Source of the DNA: Caballeronia sordidicola
GTDB lineage: Bacteria > Pseudomonadota > Gammaproteobacteria > Burkholderiales > Burkholderiaceae
Length of the DNA stretch: 64,000 bases
NCBI RefSeq assembly: GCF_000729995.1
Contig: NZ_JNFG01000001.1
Coordinates: forward strand, 1-64,000
Direction: 5' to 3'
Shown piece after piece: positions 18,005 to 26,638 of this stretch. The notes below the pieces were generated by a model that ran no database searches, had not been told where the DNA came from, and worked only from the letters and a program-made list of their open reading frames with translations. The position numbers and the translations under genes were made by a program. The first letter of the stretch is position 1, and each line of letters opens with the position of its first letter.

Positions 18005-18466
18005 TTAACCCAAGCCGCCGCGATCAACCTTGCGAGCAAGAATGATTGAGGTCGTCGTGCGTTCGACGCCTTCCAGGCCGCCGATTTCATCGAGGAGATC
18101 GTTCAGCCGGTCCGGGGAATCAGCACGCAGCCACGCGACATAATCGAACTCGCCACTCACTGCGCAAAGCAGTTGCATCTCGGGCATCCTGGCGAAACGC
18201 TTCTGCACATCGCGACCATACTTCGGCGCCAGCTTGATGCCCACGTAGGCCTGGATGCTGGCGTCGAGCACGTCTTGTCCGAGCCGCACGCCATACCCTG
18301 CTATCACGCCGGTCTTCTCGAGCCGCGCAAGCCGGGCGATCACGGTCGTGCGCGCAATGCCGAGTTGACGCGCGAGTTCGGACACGCTTTCACGGGCGTT
18401 CACCTGCAAGGATGCAACAAGGTTCCGGTCGATGTCGTCGAGCTGATCGAGGCGCGGCGGTCGCAT
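18005..18466 (-). CDS. Lrp/AsnC family transcriptional regulator
   Basis: The ATG at 18466 is favoured because AAGGA lies about nine bases upstream and the protein then begins just before the HTH; a longer in-frame start exists at 18547. The product is 153 residues. An N-terminal HTH is at about 10-60 (LDDIDRNLVASLQVNARE, then VSELARQLGIARTTVIARLA). A RAM ligand-binding domain follows. It precedes the saccharopine-dehydrogenase-like gene and is its probable amino-acid-responsive regulator. Confidence 0.9.
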   Translation of the reverse strand: MRPPRLDQLDDIDRNLVASLQVNARESVSELARQLGIARTTVIARLARLEKTGVIAGYGVRLGQDVLDASIQAYVGIKLAPKYGRDVQKRFARMPEMQLLCAVSGEFDYVAWLRADSPDRLNDLLDEIGGLEGVERTTTSIILARKVDRGGLG

Positions 18467-18776
18467 GGGGCGTGATCCTTTGTTTGATTTTGTTTGAGCG
18501 TGACAAAAGCATGAAACAGCAGAGCCATTAAAACACGGGCGCATCAAACTGCGGCCGCCCCTGCTTCTTGGTTAAACTCCTACCGCTGTGAACCCGGCTT
18601 GCTCCCGGGTTTCATCTTCAACGCGTTTTTTTCGCAGACGTATCGGTTGTAAGCAGTTGTGGCAACTCAAGCAACGTCGCGCGCTAACATGATATTAATA
18701 GCGGCGTCGGCCAAACATCACACGTTATCTTTTCGTGTATTGCTTGCCCCTTCTCAATGGACCCAAGGTGTCACCC
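18467..18776. other. Divergent intergenic region with a G+C-rich hairpin
   Basis: The 310-bp gap between lrp and the Spy-like gene holds both promoters. A hairpin with arms AACCCGG (18591-18597) and CCGGGTT (18605-18611) lies in the middle and is followed by a run of seven T's at about 18625-18632. Because both flanking genes read outward, it would act in a leader or end an unseen small transcript. Confidence 0.4.
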
Positions 18777-19304
18777 ATGAAAAAAACATTCGTTGCACTG
18801 GCTGCCTCGCTGGCCCTCTCCACGGCTTTCGCCCAATCGTCCGCTCCGGCTGCGCCCGCCGCGCCCGCAGGCGCATCGACGCCGGATACGGCACGCGGCC
18901 AGGCGCGTGAAGCACGCGTCGAGCAACGTATTTCGGAACTGCATGCCAAGCTCAAGATCACCCCTGCGCAGGATGAGCAATGGAACAAGTTCGCCGACGT
19001 CATGCGCGACAACGGCCACACGATGGGCGATCTGTACCGTCAACGCATGGCGCTGGGCGACAACACGAGTGCGCTCGACGACATGAAGCAGTACGAGCAG
19101 ATCACCCAAGCACACGCGGACGGCACGAAACATCTGGTCGATGCCTTCGAGCCGCTGTACGCGAGCCTTTCGCCCGAGCAGAAGAAACTCGCCGACGCAA
19201 GCTTCCACCAGTCGGGCAAACCGGGCGAGCACAAGGGCCGCGCGCCGCATCGCAAGGCGCCGGCAGCCGCAGCGGCTGATGGTGCTTCGACCACCAAGCC
19301 CTGA
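18777..19304 (+). CDS. LTXXQ (Spy/CpxP-like) periplasmic protein
   Basis: Start ATG at 18777 follows AAGGTG at seven bases and gives a clean signal peptide (MKKTFVALAASLALSTAFAQ). The mature protein is about 155 residues, mostly helical and charged. It contains two LTxxQ-like motifs (LKITPAQDEQW and LYASLSPEQKK), the hallmark of the Spy/CpxP envelope-stress chaperone family. The C-terminus is Ala/Pro/Lys rich. It is monocistronic, ending before a hairpin terminator. No Cpx two-component genes are nearby. Confidence 0.83.
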   Translation: MKKTFVALAASLALSTAFAQSSAPAAPAAPAGASTPDTARGQAREARVEQRISELHAKLKITPAQDEQWNKFADVMRDNGHTMGDLYRQRMALGDNTSALDDMKQYEQITQAHADGTKHLVDAFEPLYASLSPEQKKLADASFHQSGKPGEHKGRAPHRKAPAAAAADGASTTKP

Positions 19305-19368
19305 GTATTCCGGTAACGGCGCGATCTGAAGACCGGACTTCTTGCAGCTGATGTGCGTGAGCACGTGG

Positions 19369-19405
19369 AAAGGCGCCCGTATCGTGGTTTCGATGCGGGC
19401 GCTTT
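19369..19405 (+). terminator. Probable rho-independent terminator after the Spy-like gene
   Basis: A long hairpin pairs AAAGGCGCCCGTATCG with CGATGCGGGCGCTTT, with one bulged G and one G-T pair, around a TGGTTT loop. It lies about 65 bp after the stop at 19304. The downstream T run is short. Confidence 0.6.
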
Positions 19406-19484
19406 CACATTGCGATATGCATAGCAGCGAGCTTGGCGTTACGATCGCGGATTATTATCGTCTCAGCGTTTCCATTACATCCGC

Positions 19485-19919
19485 ATGACACAAATCACCC
19501 TTACCCGCCTCGACCTTACTGCTGACCCCGCCGCACATCGCGTGGTGAAAGACGAAACCGTCGCGGTCCAGTTTGCTGAAGAACCCGGCTCGCTGATGAG
19601 CCTGGAAGGCCCGAACCGCTATGCTCCGGGCGATGCATTGATCACGGGCGCTACCGGTGAGCGCTGGGTGGTATCGCGGGATCGATTCGATGCAAAGTAC
19701 GTCGCGCACGACGGCGTCACGCATGGCCATGCCGGGGCGTACCGCAACGTACCGGTCGCGGTCCTCGCGAAGCAAATGCACGAAGCGTTTTCAATCGCGC
19801 GTTCTGAAGCCGGCGATGTGCTTCACGGCGAAGCGGGTGATTGGGTCATGCAATACGCGCCGGGCGACTACGGGGTAGTCAAGGCGGTCCGTTTCGCGAA
19901 GGTGTACAAGCGCGCTTGA
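19485..19919 (+). CDS. PGDYG family protein
   Basis: A 144-residue soluble protein whose C-terminus carries the family-defining PGDYGVVKAVRF segment. The N-terminal two thirds include EEPGSLMSLEGPNRY and GERWVVSRDRFDAKYV. The family is small, uncharacterised and common in proteobacteria, so no function is assigned. No signal peptide is seen. It stands alone between two hairpins. Confidence 0.75.
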   Translation: MTQITLTRLDLTADPAAHRVVKDETVAVQFAEEPGSLMSLEGPNRYAPGDALITGATGERWVVSRDRFDAKYVAHDGVTHGHAGAYRNVPVAVLAKQMHEAFSIARSEAGDVLHGEAGDWVMQYAPGDYGVVKAVRFAKVYKRA

Positions 19920-19931
19920 TAAGCACGCTTT

Positions 19932-19954
19932 GTAGCCACGCCAAGCCGGGCTAC
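19932..19954. terminator. Short hairpin between convergent genes
   Basis: Arms GTAGCC (19932-19937) and GGCTAC (19949-19954) lie in the 48-bp gap between the convergent PGDYG gene and the gene ending at 19968. Position suggests a shared terminator; T runs are weak. Confidence 0.4.
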
Positions 19955-19967
19955 TTTGCGCCCTGAC

Positions 19968-20336
19968 TCACGCAAAATCCTCGCCTATATCTATCTCCAC
20001 CGTGCGCGGCACGGTTTCTCCGCCCGCATACATCTCCTCGAGCGAGCCGAGCGTCGCTTCCACATAAGCACGCAGCACTGCATAACTGCGCGCGTGCATG
20101 CGCGGCGGCATCGCCCTGTAACGCGCGAGTGCGGCGGGATCGAAACGGATATCGATGGCAATTCGGCGCGCCGTTGCGCCGAAGCGCATCGCCACGTAAT
20201 GAATCACGAGCGAAAGCTGGCCGTCGTCGCCCGGGCGCTCAGAGAATTGCGTCTGCTCCGGAAACAGATCGCTGACCACGCGCGCCAGTAATTCGATATC
20301 GGCACTCGCGCAGTCGTATTGATATTCGTCGTCCAT
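19968..20336 (-). CDS. Hypothetical protein, 122 aa, coupled to YhfC-like protease
   Basis: The ATG at 20334-20336 lies one base past the stop of the upstream protease gene, so translation is probably coupled. The product is acidic and soluble (MDDEYQYDCASADIELLARV). It has a beta-rich middle (QLSLVIHYVAMRFGATARRI) and no signal peptide. I do not recognise the family. The tight coupling suggests a partner or regulator of the membrane protease, but that is inference. Confidence 0.65.
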   Translation of the reverse strand: MDDEYQYDCASADIELLARVVSDLFPEQTQFSERPGDDGQLSLVIHYVAMRFGATARRIAIDIRFDPAALARYRAMPPRMHARSYAVLRAYVEATLGSLEEMYAGGETVPRTVEIDIGEDFA

Positions 20337-20337
20337 C

Positions 20338-21174
20338 TCAGTCTCCGGCCTTTGCACCTGATACACCCGCCACGCGCGCCGCTCGATTCGCGGCCGCCGC
20401 CACGCCCAGGAAATAGCGCCGCAGCGCACGCATCACGATCAACCCGAACACGAGATACACGGCGTCGGCGGCGAGCAGCGGAATCAGGCGCGCCTGATAC
20501 AGCGCAACCGGCAACGCGATCAGCGCGTGCGCGACGATCATGAACGGCAGCGTGAAGCGGAAACGCTCACGCAGCATGTGCCACATTGCAACCGACAATC
20601 CCACCTGGAACACGAACGCCGACGCCCGCTCGACCAGGAACAACGCGGCCGTTTCCGGCGCGAGACTGCCGAGCACGGCGTGCAACCGCAGCAGAGACTC
20701 AGCCGGGACGCTCGTGAAATATTGATCGAGCATGCCGCGATCGGCAAGCAGCGCGTAAAGGATCCACTGCAGTTGCACCAGCACGCCAACGAGCCATGCT
20801 TCCGCCCCGCCGTGGCCGATTCCATAACCCAGCGCCGTGCCCGGGCGCTGCAATGAGGCGGGATCGCGCCTGATCAGCCATTTCATGCCGGCGTAGCGCC
20901 CGACTTCTTCGCAGATACCCGTCGCAAGCGCACCGTAGATCAAGAAAGTGGCCGGATTCAGCAGCAGGCCGACCGTGGTTGCGTTGCTCAGGACGAGCCC
21001 GTGCAGGCCGCGTTCGATCACCATCGAAAACAGAGCGAAGACCGCGATCCCGACAATCACGTCGCGCCGCTCGAAACCAAAGCGGGGTTTCGTCTTGCGA
21101 TACAACCAGATAGGCAACGCGGCAATCAGCAGCGTCGCGAGGGTGATACAGACCAGCGCTAAGGCACTTACCAT
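20338..21174 (-). CDS. YhfC-family intramembrane (glutamic-type) protease
   Basis: A 278-residue protein with about seven to eight hydrophobic segments. Two conserved intramembrane motifs fit the YhfC family of putative intramembrane peptidases: GICEEVGRYAGMKWLIRR, with its EE...R, and GYGIGHGGAEAWLVG, with its GHGxxE. These acidic and histidine residues are the presumed active site. It is followed immediately by a coupled 122-aa gene. Substrate and process are unknown. Confidence 0.75.
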   Translation of the reverse strand: MVSALALVCITLATLLIAALPIWLYRKTKPRFGFERRDVIVGIAVFALFSMVIERGLHGLVLSNATTVGLLLNPATFLIYGALATGICEEVGRYAGMKWLIRRDPASLQRPGTALGYGIGHGGAEAWLVGVLVQLQWILYALLADRGMLDQYFTSVPAESLLRLHAVLGSLAPETAALFLVERASAFVFQVGLSVAMWHMLRERFRFTLPFMIVAHALIALPVALYQARLIPLLAADAVYLVFGLIVMRALRRYFLGVAAAANRAARVAGVSGAKAGD

Positions 21175-21193
21175 TAATTAAATTTCCTCAAAA

Positions 21194-22285
21194 CTATGTA
21201 CTGCCGCGTGGTGTTGGTGCAGATGTCGATGCCCGCACGACCAGTTCGCCCGGCAGAAGGCATTCTCGCGGCGCCACGACCGCGCCTTCTATGCGCTCGT
21301 GCAGGAACTCGACGGCGCGCTCGCCTATGGTATAGGTCGGCTGGCGCACGGTCGTCATGCCGGCGAGTTCGGCCCACTCGGAGTCATCGATACTCATCAG
21401 CGCCACTTGTCGCTGCCAGTCGGCGCCATGACGCTCCTTCAGATGCAGCGCGAGACGCAATGCTACCGGCGCGTTCGCCGCAAACAGCGCTACGCGGCGG
21501 TTCCGCCGTTGCGCGGCGTCAATACGCCCATCGATTTCGGCGAGGGTTTCGTCATTATCCAGATCGAGCACGATCGTGGCGCCTGAAACGTCTGATACGC
21601 CTGACGCTCCGGAAACGCCGAGCGCGCCGATAGTGTCACGAAATGCCGCTTCGCGCACGCGTCGCGAGCTGACCTGCGCGTACGGCTGGACGATAAACAG
21701 CAGTTCGTCGAAACCCTGATTCACCAGATGCTGGACCGCCATCCGCACCGCTTCGATGTTGTCCAGTCCGACCATGTCGGTGATGACCCCTTCCACCGAG
21801 CGGTCCACCAGCACGACCGGCACACCGCCGCGAGTGAGCGTTTCCAGCGTCTCTTCTTTCACACCAAGCGCATTCACGATCACGCCTTCCACGCGATAGG
21901 TGCTCAGCAGTTGCAGGTATCGCCGTTCAAGATCAATCTCGTTCGCCGCGTGGCAGATCAGCGGCATATAACCATACGCGTGACAGGCCGCCTCCACGCC
22001 CTGCAGCACTTCAACCGAGTAAGGATTCGTCAGGTCCGCGACCAGCATCCCGACCAGCCGATTGCGCCCTCGTTTGAGGCCGCGTGCCATCTGGTTCGGG
22101 CGGTAATCGAGCTTCGCGATCGCCTCTTCTATGCGCTCGCGCAATTCCGTCGACAACACGCCCGTCTCGCCGTTCAGATAACGCGAGATGCTGGTCTTGC
22201 CGGTGCCGGCTTCGCGCGCGACGTCAGTGATGGTCGCGCGCCGGTCATTCGAAAAGTTGTCTCTTGCCATGTTCTCGTTCGACAT
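21194..22285 (-). CDS. ptxS: LacI family regulator, PtxS-like
   Basis: A 363-residue LacI/GalR protein. The HTH (ATITDVAREAGTGKTSISRY, then LNGE) is at about residues 17-40, the hinge follows, and a periplasmic-binding-like core runs from RLVGMLVADLTNPYSVEV onward. It sits last in a run of 2-ketogluconate genes in the order kguE, kguK, kguT, kguD, ptxS, the arrangement known from Pseudomonas. A short GVSGASGVSDVSG Gly/Ser repeat lies in the core domain. An internal ATG at 22270 is an alternative start. It should bind the palindrome at 26612-26623. Confidence 0.82.
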   Translation of the reverse strand: MSNENMARDNFSNDRRATITDVAREAGTGKTSISRYLNGETGVLSTELRERIEEAIAKLDYRPNQMARGLKRGRNRLVGMLVADLTNPYSVEVLQGVEAACHAYGYMPLICHAANEIDLERRYLQLLSTYRVEGVIVNALGVKEETLETLTRGGVPVVLVDRSVEGVITDMVGLDNIEAVRMAVQHLVNQGFDELLFIVQPYAQVSSRRVREAAFRDTIGALGVSGASGVSDVSGATIVLDLDNDETLAEIDGRIDAAQRRNRRVALFAANAPVALRLALHLKERHGADWQRQVALMSIDDSEWAELAGMTTVRQPTYTIGERAVEFLHERIEGAVVAPRECLLPGELVVRASTSAPTPRGST

Positions 22286-22350
22286 CCGATAAAAACAAAG
22301 CGCGCCACGGCGCGCTTAGTCCTTTGCAGCAAGCTTGGCGATCAAGCCGC

Positions 22351-23319
22351 TCAGCGCCTCAATGCTTCCGGATTCACCATGTTGTTCGTCAGCGTGCCAT
22401 TCAGCGCACCGATCAAATTCTCAGCAGCGTTCTTATTCATCGCGTGGCGGGTTTCGTGCGTGGCCGAGCCGATATGCGGCAGCGCCACCACGTTCTTCAT
22501 CTTGAGCAATGGCGAGTCGGCGGGCAGCGGTTCTTTCACAAACACATCGAGGCCTGCACCGAGGATCGTACCGTCCTGCAGTGCTTGAATCAGCGCATCT
22601 TCATCCACCGTCGGTCCGCGCGATGCGTTGATCAGGATCGCGCTGCGTTTCATCTTCTTCAGTTGCTCAGCGCCGATCAGGTTGCGCGTTTCAGCGGTCA
22701 ACGGGACTTGCAACAGCACAAAGTCCGAGGTGGCCAGCAGTTCGTCGAGCTCGACTTTCTTCGCGCCGTAATCGCGTTCAGCCTGCGCATTCGGGCTGCG
22801 GTTCGTGTACAGCACATTCATCCGGAAACCGAGCGACGCACGCCGCGCAACCGCACCGCCAATGCGCCCCAGCCCGATGATACCGAGCGTCTTGCCCTGG
22901 ACATCGACACCGAAACAGTCTTCGCCAATGCTCTTCGTCCACTTGCCTGCCTTCACCCACTCCGCCAATTCGACCACGCGGCGCGCGCTTGCGAGGATCA
23001 ATGCGAAGACTGTATCCGCCGTCGATTCCGTCAGCACGTCCGGCGTGTTCGTGAGCACGATGCCGCGGCGGTTCAGGTCGGCGATATCGAAGGCATCGAA
23101 GCCCACGGAAACCGTCGCTAGTGCTTTGAGCTTCGTCGCCCCTTCGAGCATGGCCGGTGTGATCTGCACGCTTGCGCCGATCGCGCCATCGGCCTCTTTC
23201 AATGCCGTGACGAACGCGTCATGCTGCTTCGGGTCAACGGTCGTGACATCCGCGTGTTCCTGCAGATACGCAAGCACGTCCGCGGGCAATGGCTTATACG
23301 CGACGATTTTCTTTTTCAT
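22351..23319 (-). CDS. kguD: 2-ketogluconate reductase (D-2-hydroxyacid dehydrogenase)
   Basis: Start ATG at 23319 yields MKKKIVAYKPLPADVLAYLQ and 322 residues; a longer frame upstream lacks family sequence. NAD(P) binding is at LGIIGLGRIGGAVARRA. Catalytic residues of the D-isomer-specific dehydrogenases are present: Arg in INASRGPTVDEDAL, Glu in VFVKEPLP, His in VALPHIGSATHET. In the kgu pathway this enzyme reduces 2-keto-6-phosphogluconate or 2-ketogluconate. Assignment as kguD rests mainly on operon context; ghrB is the alternative name. Confidence 0.82.
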   Translation of the reverse strand: MKKKIVAYKPLPADVLAYLQEHADVTTVDPKQHDAFVTALKEADGAIGASVQITPAMLEGATKLKALATVSVGFDAFDIADLNRRGIVLTNTPDVLTESTADTVFALILASARRVVELAEWVKAGKWTKSIGEDCFGVDVQGKTLGIIGLGRIGGAVARRASLGFRMNVLYTNRSPNAQAERDYGAKKVELDELLATSDFVLLQVPLTAETRNLIGAEQLKKMKRSAILINASRGPTVDEDALIQALQDGTILGAGLDVFVKEPLPADSPLLKMKNVVALPHIGSATHETRHAMNKNAAENLIGALNGTLTNNMVNPEALRR

Positions 23320-23374
23320 CGAAACAGGTCCTGTGGAGTCAAGAAGGTTATGTGTCTCTAATGTCTCTAGCGTA

Positions 23375-24673
23375 TCAAGCACGTGTGGCCAGTTTAGCGG
23401 CGGCTGCGATCGGCTGCGGTTTCACGATCAGCGTCAGTATCACGGCTGCCACCAGCGCAGCGCTCATGAACACATACGACGCTGCCGGTGACCCCGTCGC
23501 GCCGTTCAGGTACCCGACCACATACGATCCGACAAACGATCCAAGCGCGCCCATGCTGTTGATCAGCGCCATGGCGCCGCCCGCCACGTTCTTCGGCAAC
23601 AACTCGGGCACGATTGCGAAGAACGGGCCGTAAGGCGCGTACATGGCGGCACCGGCGATCACGAGCAGCGCATAGGAGCCCCAGAAACTTGTCGATCCAA
23701 GCAAGTACGATCCCGCGAAAGCGAATGCGCCGATCAGCAGGAACGGCCATACGAACAACTTGCGGCGCTCGAGTTTGTCGGACGCCCACGAGGCAGCAAT
23801 CATCGCAATGGTCGCAGCAAGATACGGCACGGCCGACAGCCAGCCCGTCTCGACCATGCCGAACGTGGAAGCGTTCTTGAGGATCGACGGCAGCCACAAC
23901 ACGAAGCCGTATACACCGATGCTCCAGCAGAAATACTGCGCGGACAGCTTGATCACCGCGGGCGACTTGAACGCCTCGCTATAGTTCTTGACCGGTTTGA
24001 TTGCCGCTTGTTCCGCGCGCAGCGTATTGTCCAGATCGCGTTTTTCCTGCTCGGACAGCCACTTAACCTGCGCCGGCTTGTCCTGCACGATGAACCACCA
24101 GATCACCGCCCAGATGATCGCCGGCGCGCCCTCGACCACGAACATGTGGCGCCAGCCGAACGAGTTGATCAGGTAACCCGATACCACCGACATCCACAGC
24201 ACCGTCACCGGATTGCCCAGGATCAGGAAGGTGTTGGCGCGCGATCGCTCGGATTTTGTGAACCAGTTGGAGATGAAGATCAGCATCGCGGGCATCACGG
24301 CCGCTTCCACGACACCGAGCATGAATCGCAGCACCATCAGCGAAGGGATGTTGGTGACCACGCCAGTCAGCGCGGCGCAGCCGCCCCACAGGATCAGGCT
24401 CACGAACACGAGCTTCTTCACACTGCGACGCTCGGCGTAGATCGCGCCGGGAATCTGGAAGAAGAAATAGCCGAGGAAGAACAATGCGCCGATCAGCGAC
24501 GCCAACCCTTTGCTGATGCCGAGATCGTGATTGATACCGGCCGCCGACGCAAAGCCGAAGTTCGCACGGTCGAGATACGCGAGGCTGTACGTGATGAATA
24601 CGATCGGCATGATCGTCCACCAGCGGCGCACCGCGAGCTTGGCTGTACTGGTGTTGACACTGGCTGATTGCAT
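23375..24673 (-). CDS. kguT: MFS 2-ketogluconate transporter
   Basis: A 432-residue MFS protein of the anion:cation symporter group. The N-terminus (FITYSLAYLDRANFGFASAA) has the YxDR motif typical of sugar-acid carriers (GudP, KguT). Twelve hydrophobic segments are evident. It lies between the kinase and reductase genes of the 2-ketogluconate pathway, which supports the substrate. Confidence 0.83.
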   Translation of the reverse strand: MQSASVNTSTAKLAVRRWWTIMPIVFITYSLAYLDRANFGFASAAGINHDLGISKGLASLIGALFFLGYFFFQIPGAIYAERRSVKKLVFVSLILWGGCAALTGVVTNIPSLMVLRFMLGVVEAAVMPAMLIFISNWFTKSERSRANTFLILGNPVTVLWMSVVSGYLINSFGWRHMFVVEGAPAIIWAVIWWFIVQDKPAQVKWLSEQEKRDLDNTLRAEQAAIKPVKNYSEAFKSPAVIKLSAQYFCWSIGVYGFVLWLPSILKNASTFGMVETGWLSAVPYLAATIAMIAASWASDKLERRKLFVWPFLLIGAFAFAGSYLLGSTSFWGSYALLVIAGAAMYAPYGPFFAIVPELLPKNVAGGAMALINSMGALGSFVGSYVVGYLNGATGSPAASYVFMSAALVAAVILTLIVKPQPIAAAAKLATRA

Positions 24674-24724
24674 GATTGTCTCCGTCCTTGGCTTTTTGCT
24701 CTGTGATGGGGCTATGAAGCGGCT

Positions 24725-25702
24725 TTATAAGGCGACGTTGGCTGCCGCGACGTTGGCTTGTTCCAGCGCATCGAGTTCGCTGCGGGTCGGCAGACCTTCG
24801 CTATCGCCGATTACCTGGATCGCCAGTGCGCCGATGCGGTTGCCGCGTGTCAGCGCGTGCCGCACGTCGCGCCCTTCCAGCAGCGCGCTCACCACGCCGA
24901 CGGCGAAACCATCGCCGGCGCCGACTGTATCGACGACATTTTTCACCGGGATCGCCGGCACCGTGCCTTCGTCGTTATCCACGGTCCGGAAGTACGCGCC
25001 TTGCGCCCCGAGCTTCACCACCACGCCCTTCGCACCTTGATCCAGATAGAACCGCGCGATGTCCTCAGGCTTCGTGAAACCCGTCAGGATCTTGCCTTCG
25101 CTGACACCCGGCATCACCCAGTCCGCCAGCGCGGCCAGCGCGTTCAGCGATTCCGCCATCGCTTCCTGTGATGGCCAGAGCGTGGGACGCAGGTTCGGAT
25201 CGAAGGAGATGGTCTTGCCGGCCTTGCGCATCTCGCGCGCCATGTGAAAACCAAGTTCACGTGAGCTCGCCGAAATGGCCGGCGCGACGCCCGTCAGATG
25301 CAAATGGCGAGCGCCCAGCACGTAATCGGCTACGTAGTCGTCCAGCGACATATGGCTCGCCGCTGACCCTTTGCGAAAGTATTCGATCGCCGGATCGCTG
25401 CCGTCGTCATTCTTCGATTTGAGCTGGAAAGCGGTCGGATAACGGTCGTCGATGGTGACGCAACCCGCGTCGATGCCTTCCTGCGCGAGCACATCGAGCA
25501 CGTATCGGCCGAACGAATCCTTACCCACACGGCTCATCCAGCCGACCTTGAAACCGAGTCGCGACAAACCGATCGCAACGTTCAGGTCCGCGCCGGCCAC
25601 GCGCTTGATGAACTGGCCGACCTTCGCGAGATCGCCGGTCTCGACGGCGACGAACATCGTCATGGCTTCGCCGTAGGTCACGACATCGAGAGAGGTTTTC
25701 AT
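24725..25702 (-). CDS. kguK: 2-ketogluconate kinase / KDG kinase-like PfkB family sugar kinase
   Basis: Start ATG at 25702 is preceded by AAGGA six bases upstream. The product is 325 residues and begins LDVVTYGEAMTMFVAVETGD, the PfkB opening. The catalytic signature DTVGAGDGFAVGVVSALLEG contains the Asp base and the anion-hole GAGD. The N-terminal GADLNVAIGLSRLG signature is also present. Enzymes of this type phosphorylate 2-ketogluconate (KguK) or 2-keto-3-deoxygluconate (KdgK); the kguE/T/D neighbours favour the former. Confidence 0.83.
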   Translation of the reverse strand: MKTSLDVVTYGEAMTMFVAVETGDLAKVGQFIKRVAGADLNVAIGLSRLGFKVGWMSRVGKDSFGRYVLDVLAQEGIDAGCVTIDDRYPTAFQLKSKNDDGSDPAIEYFRKGSAASHMSLDDYVADYVLGARHLHLTGVAPAISASSRELGFHMAREMRKAGKTISFDPNLRPTLWPSQEAMAESLNALAALADWVMPGVSEGKILTGFTKPEDIARFYLDQGAKGVVVKLGAQGAYFRTVDNDEGTVPAIPVKNVVDTVGAGDGFAVGVVSALLEGRDVRHALTRGNRIGALAIQVIGDSEGLPTRSELDALEQANVAAANVAL

Positions 25703-25756
25703 AAGCGGTCCTTCGTCATTCATTGATGGGATATGCAGCTGATTTTCAGGCCGATT

Positions 25757-26584
25757 TCAGGCCGATTCGAGTTGTTTGACGTAGCGCGCAGCATCGGCGG
25801 CGAGATTGTCCTGATCGAATGGAAATTCGATGCCGCGCGCAACGCCGGCCGGCAGACAAGCCAGCAATTCGGCGAAGTGCGCATCGTCGGTTGCGGGCGC
25901 CGTTGCGAAACGCCGGGCGCCTTCGCCCTGCACCGCCTTGCAATGCACGTAGCCCACGAATTTGGTCAGGCGCCTCGCTGCTTCGAGCGGATCTTGTTGC
26001 GCCCAGCGCCAGTTGCCGGTATCGAAAGTCATAGAGAGCGTGTGCGAGCGAGTGTCCAGCGCCTCGAACAACGTGGAGAACGCATCGATTGTGCCGCCCG
26101 CTTTCATTTGACCGTTTTCGACGACAACCTGCGCGGTGGAATTTCGGATGCCGCTAATCAGGCGATCGAGCGTCGAGGGATCCGTCGCCGTGCCGGCGCT
26201 TTCTGACCCGCCGAGCTGGAATTTGACGATACGCGCATCGAGCGCAGCGGCTTCGTCCAGGGTTTGCTCCATCGCGGATTCATCGAGGGCGCCGGTATCG
26301 TCGAAAAGCGTCGCGGGGGTGGAATAAACGGGCCAGATGCCGGCCGTACGGATCCGCTGACCGAGTTCATACAGGGAAGCGGGCTGGGATTGAGCCTTAT
26401 AAGAGAACAATTCGCGGCGGACTTCGAAACCAGCCGCGCCGGCTTTTGCCGCCACTTCCGCCCAGGCTGCATGGCCGTCGCGGCGGATCGTTTCCGCGCC
26501 AAATGCGCTCGCCACGATAACGACAGGGACGGTCGCATTCGCCCGGGTGTTTTTGATCAGATTTCCAGAATTGCCGTATTCCAC
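25757..26584 (-). CDS. kguE: Sugar phosphate isomerase/epimerase family protein of the kgu operon
   Basis: A TIM-barrel protein of the AP endonuclease 2-like fold (VVIVASAFGAETIRRDGHAA, FDTGNWRW, YVHCKAVQG). The frame is open up to an ATG at 26638, but that start lies upstream of a perfect LacI-type operator. I therefore prefer the GTG at 26584, giving 275 residues, near the usual size, with a weak AAAGG upstream. KguE's reaction is unproven. It is the first gene of the operon and lies 54 bp before kguK. Confidence 0.75.
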   Translation of the reverse strand: MEYGNSGNLIKNTRANATVPVVIVASAFGAETIRRDGHAAWAEVAAKAGAAGFEVRRELFSYKAQSQPASLYELGQRIRTAGIWPVYSTPATLFDDTGALDESAMEQTLDEAAALDARIVKFQLGGSESAGTATDPSTLDRLISGIRNSTAQVVVENGQMKAGGTIDAFSTLFEALDTRSHTLSMTFDTGNWRWAQQDPLEAARRLTKFVGYVHCKAVQGEGARRFATAPATDDAHFAELLACLPAGVARGIEFPFDQDNLAADAARYVKQLESA

Positions 26585-26611
26585 AGTGGAATTTGCCTTT
26601 AACCGGCTAAT

Positions 26612-26623
26612 GGAACCGGTTCC
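26612..26623. promoter_or_regulatory. LacI-type operator upstream of kguE (probable PtxS site)
   Basis: GGAACCGGTTCC is a perfect 12-bp palindrome with the central CG of LacI/GalR family sites, close to the published Pseudomonas PtxS site TGAAACCGGTTTCA. A second CCGGTT half-site lies at 26601-26606 (minus strand reading). It lies 28 bp upstream of the proposed kguE GTG. The minus strand has TTGAAA just upstream, a possible -35. Confidence 0.8.
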
Positions 26624-26638
26624 AAGAACGAATTTCAA

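Noticed and set aside
18591..18632. Terminator of the lrp gene
   Set aside because: It lies upstream of both divergent genes, so it cannot end either; left as an unexplained hairpin.
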